From an uncultured Clostridia bacterium (GTDB lineage: Bacteria > Bacillota > Clostridia > Oscillospirales > Acutalibacteraceae), in the NCBI GenBank assembly GCA_937898195.1, contig CALEJD010000056.1:1-16205 (forward strand): DNA of 16,205 nucleotides. Direction: 5' to 3'. Every line of letters begins with the position of its first letter. The first letter of the stretch is position 1. The notes under the pieces were generated by a model, which did no database searches, had not been told where the DNA came from, and worked only from the letters and a program-made list of their open reading frames with translations. Both the position numbers and the translations under genes were made by a program. Positions 8,346 to 14,655 of the stretch are shown piece after piece.

Positions 8346-8522
8346 CTACTTATATTTGTTCATCATTTTCACTAAATCATTCACGCAGGATTGCACTTCA
8401 TTGTAATTGTAGCCTGCTTCGGTGAGCCGTGTCCTGCGCTCTTCATTGTTTCCCCACATTCCTGCTAATACTTCGAATGCCAAACTCACCGTCTGCGTTA
8501 ACTCAATCATCACTGTGTTCAT
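8346..8522 (-). CDS. Stand-alone CW_7 (Cpl-7-type) cell-wall-binding domain, 58 residues
   Basis: A small gene found by reading the gap between holin and lysin. Its product contains LAFEVLAGMWGNNEERR, then RLTEAGYNYNEVQ and VNDLVKMM, which is the CW_7 repeat (Pfam PF08230; typical pattern VxxGxWGnGxxRxxrLtaAGYdYxxVQxxVN). CW_7 repeats normally sit at the C-terminus of lysins and bind the GlcNAc-MurNAc-dipeptide unit of peptidoglycan. Here the domain is a free protein. AGGGAG lies 8 bases before the ATG, the start overlaps the holin stop by 20 bases, and the stop codon lies 9 bases from the lysin ATG, so all three are tightly coupled. Most likely a non-covalent binding subunit of the lysin; an alternative is an independent wall-binding protein. 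Confidence 0.85.
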   Translation of the reverse strand: MNTVMIELTQTVSLAFEVLAGMWGNNEERRTRLTEAGYNYNEVQSCVNDLVKMMNKYK

Positions 8523-8745
8523 TCTTACTACTCCCTAACATCTCGCACAACCTTGTCAACGCTATTGTATTGTTGTTTATCGCTGTTGTTACGTCTGTCA
8601 TTTCTTCTTTGTGTTGGTCATTCAGTCTTGATACTTCTTCTCTGTTTTTGTCTGTACTGTACTTTACATACCACATCATCGCACCGCAACAAACGATTGG
8701 GAAACCTACTGTTGTTACTGCTTGCATTAATGCCTGTATGTCCAT
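8503..8745 (-). CDS. Holin (BhlA/YvrJ-like, single membrane segment)
   Basis: An 80-residue protein from the ATG at 8745. Residues about 6-27 (LMQAVTTVGFPIVCCGAMMWYV) form one membrane segment, followed by a charged helix (STDKNREEVSRLNDQHKEEM) and INNNTIALTRLCEML, the pattern of BhlA-type phage holins. A longer in-frame ATG at 8820 is rejected because it lies upstream of the predicted late transcription start (about 8793); AAGGGGG is about 11 bases before 8745. It is the first gene of the late operon and precedes the CW_7 and lysin genes. By family knowledge it would form membrane lesions that release the lysin. Confidence 0.8.
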   Translation of the reverse strand: MDIQALMQAVTTVGFPIVCCGAMMWYVKYSTDKNREEVSRLNDQHKEEMTDVTTAINNNTIALTRLCEMLGSSKNEHSDD

Positions 8746-8780
8746 CAAGAAACACGCCCCCTTCCCATCGAATTTTGCAA

Positions 8781-8792
8781 GGCAATTTTGCC
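8781..8792. promoter_or_regulatory. 12-base inverted repeat at the late transcription start
   Basis: GGCAA-tt-TTGCC on the plus strand, located at about +1 to +12 of the predicted late transcript. It could be an operator for an early-encoded regulator or a small 5-prime hairpin. TTGCAA also occurs nearby at 8775-8780 and 8815-8820. Function is inferred only from position. Confidence 0.4.
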
Positions 8793-8799
8793 CTAATTC

Positions 8800-8828
8800 A
8801 TTATAAAGGATTTGTTGCAAAAAGTCAA
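8800..8828 (-). promoter_or_regulatory. Late operon sigma-A promoter
   Basis: On the minus strand TTGACT (8828-8823), a 17-base spacer, then perfect TATAAT (8805-8800). Predicted start is near 8793, about 48 bases before the holin ATG. No other comparable promoter was seen within the late genes down to position 1, so it probably drives the whole lysis-head-tail operon. The strong consensus at a late operon is notable because phi29 late transcription needs the activator p4 at a promoter lacking a good -35. Confidence 0.85.
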
Positions 8829-8843
8829 TAAATATGCTATACT
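8815..8843 (+). promoter_or_regulatory. Packaging ATPase promoter with extended -10
   Basis: TTGCAA (8815-8820), 17-base spacer, TATACT (8838-8843) preceded by TG at 8835-8836 (extended -10). Predicted start near 8850, leaving only about 16 bases of leader, with AAAGGGAGA (8849-8857) as Shine-Dalgarno. Its -35 lies inside the spacer of the opposing late promoter. Confidence 0.8.
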
Positions 8844-8865
8844 TTTGTAAAGGGAGATCAACATT

Positions 8866-9909
8866 ATGAATAATAACCAGAAATATTATGACGGTACTAA
8901 ACTGCTGTCTATGAAAGACATAAGAGGTGAAAAGCCTGAGATATTCATGTGTACCACGAATAGAACAGGCGGTAAGACTACGTTCTTCACCAGAATGTTT
9001 ATTAAAAAGTTCAAAGAACGCGGTGAAAAATTCGCCATGCTTTATCGGTTTAATTATGAATTAGATGATTGTGCCGATAAGATATTTAAGGATGTCGGAA
9101 GACTGTTCTTTCCCAATGACATAATGACAAATAAGAAACGTGCGTCCGGGATATACCATGAGTTGTTCTTGAATGAAATCCCTTGCGGATATGCTCTGAC
9201 TATGAACAATGCGGATGGTATAAAAAAGAACAGTCATTTGTTCTCAGATGTTGTGCGGATAATGTTTGATGAGTTCCAGTCCGAAAGTTCGCACTACTGT
9301 GATAATGAATTGACTAAATTCCAGTCAGTACATACATCAATAGCCAGAGGCAATGGAGAACAGACCAGATACGTTCCTGTGATTATGCTGTCTAACCCGG
9401 TAAGTATTATAAATCCGTACTATGTTGAGTTGGGTATATCTGAACGATTGAGAAGTGATACAAAGTTTTTAAGAGGTGATGGATATGTTCTGGAACAGGG
9501 TTATGTCAAAAGTGCGTCAGATGCTCAAAAACAGAGTGGATTTAATCGTGCTTTTTCTCGTAGCGATTATAACGCTTACTCTGCTGAATGTGTGTATCTT
9601 AATGACAACACGGCATTTATTGATAAGATTACTGGAAGTAATCGCTATCTCGCTACGCTTAAATATCAAGACAGATGTTATGCTATTAGGCAGTATGATG
9701 AGTTGGGTATAGTGTACTGTGATGATAGACCAGACATGTCGTATAAGTTTAAGATAACGGTCACAACGCAAGACCATGAAATAAATTATGTTATGCTCAA
9801 ATCGAATGATTTGTTTATATCAAATTTGAGATACTACTTTGAACGTGGGTGCTTTAGATTTAAAGACTTGCGGTGTAAAGAGGCTGTGCTGAAAGCACTT
9901 ACATATTAA
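8866..9909 (+). CDS. DNA packaging ATPase, phi29 gp16-like (encapsidation protein)
   Basis: A 347-residue packaging motor ATPase (phi29 gp16 is 332). TTNRTGGKTT at 30-39 is the Walker A loop (phi29 GARGIGKS). RIMFDEFQSE at 131-140 is Walker B with D135 and catalytic E136 (phi29 TIVFDEFIRE). MLSNPVSIINPYY at 174-186 matches the phi29 block CLSNAVSVVNPYF. The C-terminal part, about 215-347, corresponds to the gp16 nuclease-like/regulatory domain. In phi29 five copies dock on the connector through pRNA. It is the only plus-strand gene in the window, flanked by its own promoter and terminators, whereas in phi29 gene 16 lies at the end of the late operon on the same strand as the head genes. Confidence 0.95.
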   Translation: MNNNQKYYDGTKLLSMKDIRGEKPEIFMCTTNRTGGKTTFFTRMFIKKFKERGEKFAMLYRFNYELDDCADKIFKDVGRLFFPNDIMTNKKRASGIYHELFLNEIPCGYALTMNNADGIKKNSHLFSDVVRIMFDEFQSESSHYCDNELTKFQSVHTSIARGNGEQTRYVPVIMLSNPVSIINPYYVELGISERLRSDTKFLRGDGYVLEQGYVKSASDAQKQSGFNRAFSRSDYNAYSAECVYLNDNTAFIDKITGSNRYLATLKYQDRCYAIRQYDELGIVYCDDRPDMSYKFKITVTTQDHEINYVMLKSNDLFISNLRYYFERGCFRFKDLRCKEAVLKALTY

Positions 9910-9921
9910 CAGTATCCCCGG

Positions 9922-9933
9922 ATGATATATCAT
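9922..9933. repeat. Perfect 12-base palindrome ATGATATATCAT
   Basis: It lies 12 bases after the ATPase stop, upstream of both terminator hairpins. It could be a protein-binding site or part of the terminator region; no function can be assigned. Confidence 0.4.
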
Positions 9934-9939
9934 TTGAAT

Positions 9940-9982
9940 ACACAGGAAAGCACAGTTGGAATATACTGCCTGTGTCAATTTT
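9940..9982 (+). terminator. Rho-independent terminator after the packaging ATPase
   Basis: ACACAGG (9940-9946) pairs with CCTGTGT (9969-9975), with an inner CAGT/ACTG helix and a bulge, followed by caATTTTT. It ends plus-strand transcription before the convergent early operon. Confidence 0.6.
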
Positions 9983-10029
9983 TCGGGATTGCTTGCCCGC
10001 CTTTGATAACCATCCGTTATGGATATAGT

Positions 10030-10072
10030 AAAAGGGAATGGATACAATCGCTTTGATTGCCCACTCCCTTTT
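10030..10072. terminator. Bidirectional terminator between convergent operons
   Basis: AAAAGGGA-a-TGG pairs with CCA-c-TCCCTTTT, with an inner CAATC/GATTG helix closing a gcttt loop. The A-run on one side and T-run on the other allow it to terminate both the plus-strand ATPase transcript and the minus-strand early operon, whose last gene stops at 10088. Confidence 0.85.
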
Positions 10073-10087
10073 CATTATATAAAACTT

Positions 10088-10342
10088 CTACCTGTTCTTC
10101 CGTTCTGCCATACTGCAATAATCATCCGCTGAGTTGTACCAATCGACCTTACCGCACGGTCTGCCATCGTAGTGCTTGCAATCCTTACACTGCACTACCT
10201 GCGGTTTCGGTACATAACATTCCTCCAATTGTGACACCGCATGAATGCATCGTCTGAGTATGCATATTTCTTCACTATCGTCAGAATGAATGCACTTACT
10301 ACACGAATCAAAAGAGGGGTTCGATATTGCAATCGGTATCAT
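10088..10342 (-). CDS. Small Cys-rich, probable zinc-binding protein
   Basis: An 84-residue protein with two putative zinc sites: C14-x2-C17 with C27 and C32, and C52-x2-C55 with C63 and C76. The second half (VVQCKDCKHYDGRPCGK, then DDYCSMAERKNR) matches a widespread phage small-protein pattern (CKDCKxx...C...YCS..ER) whose role is not known to me. AAAGGAG precedes the ATG by 6 bases. It is the last gene of the early operon and ends 15 bases before the bidirectional terminator. It could bind nucleic acid or a host protein; nothing in the sequence decides this. Confidence 0.75.
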   Translation of the reverse strand: MIPIAISNPSFDSCSKCIHSDDSEEICILRRCIHAVSQLEECYVPKPQVVQCKDCKHYDGRPCGKVDWYNSADDYCSMAERKNR

Positions 10343-10364
10343 CTGTTCTCCTTTCTTTAATTAT

Positions 10365-10556
10365 TTAGAATTTTTCCATCAGCATATTTATTGCTTTAAG
10401 TATTCTGTTGTGATGCTCTCCCAACACACCGCATAATGAAACGCTTGTACCAGATATTAACGCAACACATGGACATTTTTCGCAGTTCCCGGTGCAGTGT
10501 TCATATGCGTCAAGTAAAGTTTTTCTCTCGTCTTCCCTTAATTCAATTTTTCCCAC
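10365..10556 (-). CDS. Hypothetical Cys-rich small protein (GTG start)
   Basis: A 63-residue protein of unknown function. The GTG at 10556 is preferred: GAAAGGGG lies about 10 bases upstream, while the in-frame ATG at 10583 has no recognisable Shine-Dalgarno. The product has an N-terminal charged helix (GKIELREDERKTLLDAYEHC), a Cys cluster (CTGNCEKCPC, plus one more Cys) suited to metal binding, and a C-terminal helix (HHNRILKAINMLMEKF). It overlaps the end of the dUTPase gene by 14 bases, so it is co-transcribed and likely coupled. The 72-residue ATG form is the alternative. Confidence 0.65.
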   Translation of the reverse strand: MGKIELREDERKTLLDAYEHCTGNCEKCPCVALISGTSVSLCGVLGEHHNRILKAINMLMEKF

Positions 10557-10977
10557 TGTGTCCGAACCCCTTTCTGTCTGCATTGTTTAATGATTTTACT
10601 TTGATAAAGCCTACTGGTGTTGTCTTCCTTAAAAGTCTGAATTGGCATATCCTGTCATTCTTATGTATAACAGTTTTGCGGAAAGCCAGAACAGGCAAAC
10701 ACCATTCATCATTATCTCCCTTGTAAGACTCATCAATTACCCCAATGGAGTTAGTCTGAATGATTCCCCATTTTGCGAATGTGCTTGACCGTGGTGCTAT
10801 GATAGCTGTGTATCCTTCGGGTAGTTCCATTGCTACCCCTAAAGGAATAATCTCTGTCTGTCCGGGTTCAAGATAGAATGTTTCTCCTGCCCTTAAATCT
10901 ATCCAGTCACCAAGTTCGTATGGAGTTATCTCTTTTATATCTCTCAGATATTTGATTTTAACTGGTAAAACCTTCAT
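10543..10977 (-). CDS. dut: dUTPase (deoxyuridine 5-prime-triphosphate nucleotidohydrolase)
   Basis: A 144-residue trimeric-type dUTPase hydrolysing dUTP to dUMP and PPi, keeping uracil out of phage DNA. Five motifs are present in order: motif 1 LGDWIDLRA (22-30), motif 2 PRSSTFAKWG (62-71), motif 3 GVIDESYKGD (79-88) with the catalytic Asp in GVID, motif 4 NDRICQF (107-113), and motif 5 DRKGFGHSG (134-142) with the Phe that stacks on uracil. AGGAGAGG lies 7 bases before the ATG at 10977 and gives the normal family length. It follows DNA polymerase in the early operon. The reading frame stays open upstream; see the long form. Confidence 0.92.
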   Translation of the reverse strand: MKVLPVKIKYLRDIKEITPYELGDWIDLRAGETFYLEPGQTEIIPLGVAMELPEGYTAIIAPRSSTFAKWGIIQTNSIGVIDESYKGDNDEWCLPVLAFRKTVIHKNDRICQFRLLRKTTPVGFIKVKSLNNADRKGFGHSGKN

Positions 10978-11103
10978 AATATAACCTCTCCTGTCATACA
11001 TTAATTTTTCTTCTTCTCTATTGTAGTATCCATTTGCTTTATACATACACATTATTGATATGCCAAATGTACTCCCTAAGATTAATCCTATTAATAATCC
11101 CAT
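10543..11103 (-). CDS. Alternative long form: small membrane segment fused in frame to dUTPase
   Basis: An in-frame ATG at 11103 has AAGGGG about 12 bases upstream and lies 15 bases after the DNA polymerase stop. It adds 42 residues: MGLLIGLILGSTFGISIMCM is a single hydrophobic helix resembling small phage DUF3789-type membrane proteins, then a charged stretch (YNREEEKLMYDRRGY). No stop codon separates it from the dUTPase. Both starts could be used, giving a soluble and a membrane-anchored dUTPase, or this is a small membrane protein gene that lost its stop codon. The internal start has the better Shine-Dalgarno. Confidence 0.45.
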   Translation of the reverse strand: MGLLIGLILGSTFGISIMCMYKANGYYNREEEKLMYDRRGYIMKVLPVKIKYLRDIKEITPYELGDWIDLRAGETFYLEPGQTEIIPLGVAMELPEGYTAIIAPRSSTFAKWGIIQTNSIGVIDESYKGDNDEWCLPVLAFRKTVIHKNDRICQFRLLRKTTPVGFIKVKSLNNADRKGFGHSGKN

Positions 11104-11118
11104 CGCTGTCTTATCCCC

Positions 11119-13080
11119 TTATCTCATTTCATATGTTGTCTTGCAAAGCAGTACACCGCCTCTTATATGTTTGGGTACTAACTTCCCGGGTACTTTTAGT
11201 CCTATTGTGAAATCTTCCAGTTTCCTTTTTGTCTGTAGAAATTCCTGTTCATATTCGTCATATCCTATGTCATTTTCGTGTCCCCCTTCCATTGATTTTA
11301 GAAACAACTCTTTGCACCTCTGTGGCATTCCTGCACACTTGATATTGTAGTATGGCTTTTCTATAGGCTGTAAGTTTTCTGCTACAACGTGTTCAATATA
11401 TGTCTTCTGCCTGCAAAACCATGCCACATCCCACTGTGCTTCAAGTTTCCAACAACAAAAATCTTTGTCGTGTACTTTTATCCCTTCTATTTTGTCTGGT
11501 GGTAAGTCACAATGAATGCTATCAGTGTCTGCATAGATAAAACCGGGTTTTGATTTACCATGATAATTTTTCTGGGCAGCTCTAATTGTAAAGTTTCTGG
11601 CATAGGATGTGATTGCACTTCCTACTGCTATGTATCCCGGGCTTTTGTCATGCTCTTCCTGCGTTTCAAATCCTAATGAGCCATCATCTCTGGTGTAACA
11701 TAGCTTGAAACTTGAGTTAGTATTTGTTGCCATCTTTCCGTACAGATTATTTAGGAAAAGTTTTGCAAGTTCTCTGACAGCACCTTTGCTTTCCAGTTTT
11801 ATCTTTTTGTACTTATCAATGTACATATCGAATATGCCAACCTGCCCCCAGAACCAACAACCATCTACCTCTTCCAAGTCGTACAAGTCATAGTGTTCTT
11901 TGATTAGTTGGTAGTCTGTCATGGTGAGCGTCAGTTCTACTATTGCAGGCTTGTACTGACCATCTATGTCTATGTATTCACTGTAATAGCACCCATCCTT
12001 TTTGTTGTATACATCACTTGTTACTAAGCATTCTGTGGAGCGGTATAGCGGAGAACCTTTTACCTGTATAAACGGCAAATGCAATGGCTTTATTCTGAAT
12101 CTGGTTCGTATCCGAATGAAGTAATATTTGTTTTCTCCTATTGCCTCATCTGGTAACGCTCCTGTCCAGAATTTAGGTTTTCCGCATGGATATAAACTAC
12201 CGCTCTCGCTTGACATTACAGATGGATACAGACTATTAACATCAGCAGTTGTGCCGTTGTGGTACAGTTTGTTCTCTTTTCCCTTTACCAAATAGCACCA
12301 ACCACCACGATAACTGTGCCGTATCCACTCTCCTGCATTTGGTTCACCGTGTTCTGTTTCATTTAACTCAATGCCGTATAAGTCTGGGAAGAAAAGATTG
12401 TAGTCAGCTTTTCCTGTTATCCTGCGAAACTCCTGCATACAACACGAGCCAATGGTGAGATTGTTGTGTCCTTGATTAAACATTATTTCAAGTGCTTCTT
12501 TTACAACCAGAACATCGTTTGCTATGTATTCTTTTTCTTTGTCGGTAATTTCACATCCGGGGTATCTAAACCCATCGTATTCCATGTCCAACTTTTTGTG
12601 CCTAGTTCCGAAGGATAAGCCTATGCGCTTTACGCTGAACGGTAGTAGTTTCAAACTGTCACGTATTTGTATCAGTTGGCTACCCTTCTTCAGCACTATG
12701 TCATACCATTGACCCATGTCGGAAATCATGTATTTAAATTCCCTGGACTTCATATCCCTGTCTTTTTTCCATTTCTTTACACCGTTTACATCTTCCAGTG
12801 CGTGTGTAAATTGTTCTTTATGGATTAAATAGTAGAGAATAAATTCACCGTCAAATTTTAAGTTGTGGAAATATAGAATGGAGTTCTGTTTTAGTTCGAA
12901 TACATAATCAAACAGTGCGTCAATACTGTGAAAGATTTGAACATCCTGTGTGGTGCTGTCTGTTATTCCTTGTGTGCTTATCGGAACGATTGCGCTTGCC
13001 CACACCTGTGTGTCTTCCTGTCCATCGTATACTGTTGTTTCAAAGTCGCACATGAAATGTTGGACAGTTTTTTGTTTCAT
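11119..13080 (-). CDS. Protein-primed family B DNA polymerase (phi29 gp2-like)
   Basis: A 653-residue polymerase, longer than phi29 gp2 (about 575). Exonuclease motifs: ExoI CDFET (D12, E14), ExoII YFHNLKFDGEF (N73, D77), DSLKLLPF at 141-148, ExoIII YIAND (Y185, D189). Linker motif YRGGWCY at 257-263. Polymerase motifs: A DVNSLYP (280-286), B KLFLNNLYGK (440-449), C YADTDSIH (516-523), and KTY at 559-561. TPR1 and TPR2 insertions, which allow terminal-protein priming and strand displacement, should lie between motifs A and B. The extra length is largely between ExoI and ExoII neighbours, around 330-430, and in the C-terminal thumb. It starts 20 bases after the terminal protein gene with AAAGGG at proper spacing, as phi29 p3-p2. 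Confidence 0.97.
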   Translation of the reverse strand: MKQKTVQHFMCDFETTVYDGQEDTQVWASAIVPISTQGITDSTTQDVQIFHSIDALFDYVFELKQNSILYFHNLKFDGEFILYYLIHKEQFTHALEDVNGVKKWKKDRDMKSREFKYMISDMGQWYDIVLKKGSQLIQIRDSLKLLPFSVKRIGLSFGTRHKKLDMEYDGFRYPGCEITDKEKEYIANDVLVVKEALEIMFNQGHNNLTIGSCCMQEFRRITGKADYNLFFPDLYGIELNETEHGEPNAGEWIRHSYRGGWCYLVKGKENKLYHNGTTADVNSLYPSVMSSESGSLYPCGKPKFWTGALPDEAIGENKYYFIRIRTRFRIKPLHLPFIQVKGSPLYRSTECLVTSDVYNKKDGCYYSEYIDIDGQYKPAIVELTLTMTDYQLIKEHYDLYDLEEVDGCWFWGQVGIFDMYIDKYKKIKLESKGAVRELAKLFLNNLYGKMATNTNSSFKLCYTRDDGSLGFETQEEHDKSPGYIAVGSAITSYARNFTIRAAQKNYHGKSKPGFIYADTDSIHCDLPPDKIEGIKVHDKDFCCWKLEAQWDVAWFCRQKTYIEHVVAENLQPIEKPYYNIKCAGMPQRCKELFLKSMEGGHENDIGYDEYEQEFLQTKRKLEDFTIGLKVPGKLVPKHIRGGVLLCKTTYEMR

Positions 13081-13100
13081 TGCTGTACCCTTTACAAGTC

Positions 13101-13820
13101 TTATTCCTCTACATCGTCATACTCAGAGTTCCAGTCTTCATACCCTTCGACCATCTCTCTTTCATCTATGGAAAGACCACCCATTATTATACCCATTAAA
13201 ACAGAATACGCGCTATTAATTTGTGCAGAGCTACTACCATAAAGAACAGAATTTGTTAGTGCGTCAATCTGACCCCAATTATTCTTTAGATTCTTTCCAA
13301 AACCATAGGGATTCATATCAGCAGCATCGTGAGCCATTGATAGTAGTTCATTCTGCTTCTCTTCTGACAGATTTACTAACAGTTCCCATCGCTTATAGGT
13401 GTGCCCTCGTTTATCAGCAAAATAATGCGTTGTTGGACGCTGTAATTTTTCAATAAATTCATCAATGTAGCCTTCCATTGCATCTAGCTCAGTTGGTCTG
13501 TTTGAGGTGGGAATATGCTGTCTTCCATAACTCTCTTCAATTTCCTCTCTTTCTGCTTTTGGTATTTTCCTATACTCTTGTACTGTATATTCTCTTTGTC
13601 CAGATTCTACCTTGCTCTCTTTATATAACTCTTTGTATCTGTCTTTTGCATATCTTTTTAAGGTTCTGGTCTGTGCTGATTTTTCTTGCGGAGTCATTGT
13701 GCTTCTGTCAGCAAATACTAACTCTTTTACCCGCTCCGGGAATTGCCAGTTAGCACCCTTGTTAGTGATAACACGTTTGAAGTTTGCGATCAAACGGTCA
13801 ACATCAGAACCCTTAGCCAT
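13101..13820 (-). CDS. Probable DNA terminal protein (phi29 gp3 equivalent)
   Basis: A 239-residue protein (phi29 gp3 is 266), assigned mainly from its place directly upstream of the protein-primed polymerase. The N-terminal third is basic and helical (LIANFKRVITNKG, TRTLKRYAKDRYKELYKES), fitting a DNA-binding N-terminal domain. The centre (TELDAMEGYIDEFIEKL, RWELLVNLSEEKQNELL) could be the polymerase-contact domain, and the C-terminus is acidic (YEDWNSEYDDVEE). The priming hydroxyl residue (Ser, Thr or Tyr in this class) should lie in the C-terminal third but cannot be chosen by eye. AAGGGAG precedes the ATG. A terminator-like hairpin lies just upstream and may lower its expression relative to SSB. 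Confidence 0.7.
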   Translation of the reverse strand: MAKGSDVDRLIANFKRVITNKGANWQFPERVKELVFADRSTMTPQEKSAQTRTLKRYAKDRYKELYKESKVESGQREYTVQEYRKIPKAEREEIEESYGRQHIPTSNRPTELDAMEGYIDEFIEKLQRPTTHYFADKRGHTYKRWELLVNLSEEKQNELLSMAHDAADMNPYGFGKNLKNNWGQIDALTNSVLYGSSSAQINSAYSVLMGIIMGGLSIDEREMVEGYEDWNSEYDDVEE

Positions 13821-13837
13821 TTTTAACTCCCTTAACT

Positions 13838-13869
13838 AAAAACCAAGGGGAGATTTTCACTCCCCAAGG
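13838..13869 (-). terminator. Intrinsic terminator/attenuator between SSB and terminal protein genes
   Basis: On the minus strand GGGGAG (13865-13860) pairs with CTCCCC (13852-13847) around a 7-base loop, followed by TTGGTTTTTAG. It lies 48 bases after the SSB-like stop and 18 bases before the terminal protein ATG. Because no separate promoter is visible downstream, it probably acts as a partial terminator adjusting SSB/p6-like against terminal protein/polymerase levels. Confidence 0.65.
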
Positions 13870-13916
13870 TCTTGTCTTTTGGCTTATTCAGTTACCTTAA
13901 TCATTTAGTCCAGGAT

Positions 13917-14297
13917 TTAACAGATACAGCAGGTCAGAAAATCCTTCCCGGAGTAATTCTTACTCGGTCTGCGGAATACGTTAAGACTCCACTCTTCTGT
14001 ACAGTCTTCCATATCATCCCAAATGTCACAGAAGGTATTCCAGAATCCCTGCGAACCAGTGACATACTTTGTACCGTCACGGTCTACCAGAATGTAGTTG
14101 AGATAATCTTTGTCCTGTGTCTTTTCGTTGTGTATCTCAAGGACAACCCACAAATCGACATTGATTGTTACATCCTCACCGGGAAGACAAACATCATTCA
14201 ATTTGACGCAAGAAGAGGTGTCCTTGAACATCACCTTTTCCTTATTTGATAATTCTCTTGAAGACTCTTTGATTTTTGCAGAATAGTCGTTTCTCAT
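13917..14297 (-). CDS. Candidate single-stranded DNA-binding protein (phi29 gp5 position)
   Basis: A 126-residue protein, near the phi29 p5 SSB length (124). ELSNKEKVMFKDTSS (15-29), then VTINVDLWVVLEIHNEKT, YILVDRDGTKYVTGSQGFWNTF and FRRPSKNYSGKDFLTCCI form a pattern I recognise as a common family in gut phage replication modules, sometimes named SSB. Alternating beta strands with aromatic and basic residues fit an OB-like fold, but no motif proves it. The gene lies between the p6-like gene and terminal protein, exactly where phi29 has p5. It has a strong GAGAGGAG site and an A-rich leader. An unrelated replication accessory protein is the alternative. Confidence 0.6.
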   Translation of the reverse strand: MRNDYSAKIKESSRELSNKEKVMFKDTSSCVKLNDVCLPGEDVTINVDLWVVLEIHNEKTQDKDYLNYILVDRDGTKYVTGSQGFWNTFCDIWDDMEDCTEEWSLNVFRRPSKNYSGKDFLTCCIC

Positions 14298-14324
14298 GTT
14301 GTTTTTTCTCCTCTCTTAATTTGA

Positions 14325-14597
14325 TTATCTCTTTTCCATTTCTTCTGCGTACTGAATGAACGTTTCCTCGCTCATCCCAAGCAGTTTGCTTGTTACCTCA
14401 GTGCTGATAACCTGAATCGGCTTCACCGGAGAATCTGCGAACACAAATTCTCCCTTCTTTGTCAACTTCTTAGCATCCTTATAAATGCCGGGAAGTGTGA
14501 TTGTCTGTTCGAATGTGGAACGGTCTTCTACGTTCACACACAGAACGACAACGTTTGTGGTTTTCATGGTGCGTGTAATCATCGGTTTTCTTGCCAT
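14325..14597 (-). CDS. Paralog A: small early protein in the phi29 p6 position
   Basis: A 90-residue protein of unknown function. After MARKP it shares with the 84-residue product of 15940-16194 the pattern MITRT-x4/5-V-x-VL-x-V-x2-E and the end GM-[ST]-E-x2-F-x4-A-x4-R, so the two are paralogs. It is the first gene after the strong promoter at 14783-14811 and lies directly before the SSB candidate. By size and position it corresponds to phi29 p6 (104 residues), the abundant dsDNA-binding, origin-activating histone-like protein; I see no sequence identity proving this. Basic residues are spread over the N-terminal two thirds. AAAGGAG lies 9 bases before the ATG. Confidence 0.7.
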   Translation of the reverse strand: MARKPMITRTMKTTNVVVLCVNVEDRSTFEQTITLPGIYKDAKKLTKKGEFVFADSPVKPIQVISTEVTSKLLGMSEETFIQYAEEMEKR

Positions 14598-14637
14598 AGT
14601 TTTTTCTCCTTTCGTGTTATGGCTTGTTGTGTTTTAC
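14598..14637 (-). repeat. A-rich early leader, copy 1
   Basis: After a hairpin (GCCCA/TGGGC, 14640-14652), the mRNA runs AAGTAAAACACAAC...GAAAGGAGAAAAAAC to the ATG. Copies 2 (15274) and 3 (15716) share the layout TAAA-ACA-rich-GAAAGGA-A-run-ATG, giving an unstructured ribosome landing site. Confidence 0.5.
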
Positions 14638-14655
14638 TTGCCCAGTTTGGGCGAT

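Noticed and set aside
8503..8820. Longer holin starting at 8820
   Set aside because: That start is upstream of the predicted late transcription start near 8793; the ATG at 8745 gives a typical holin.
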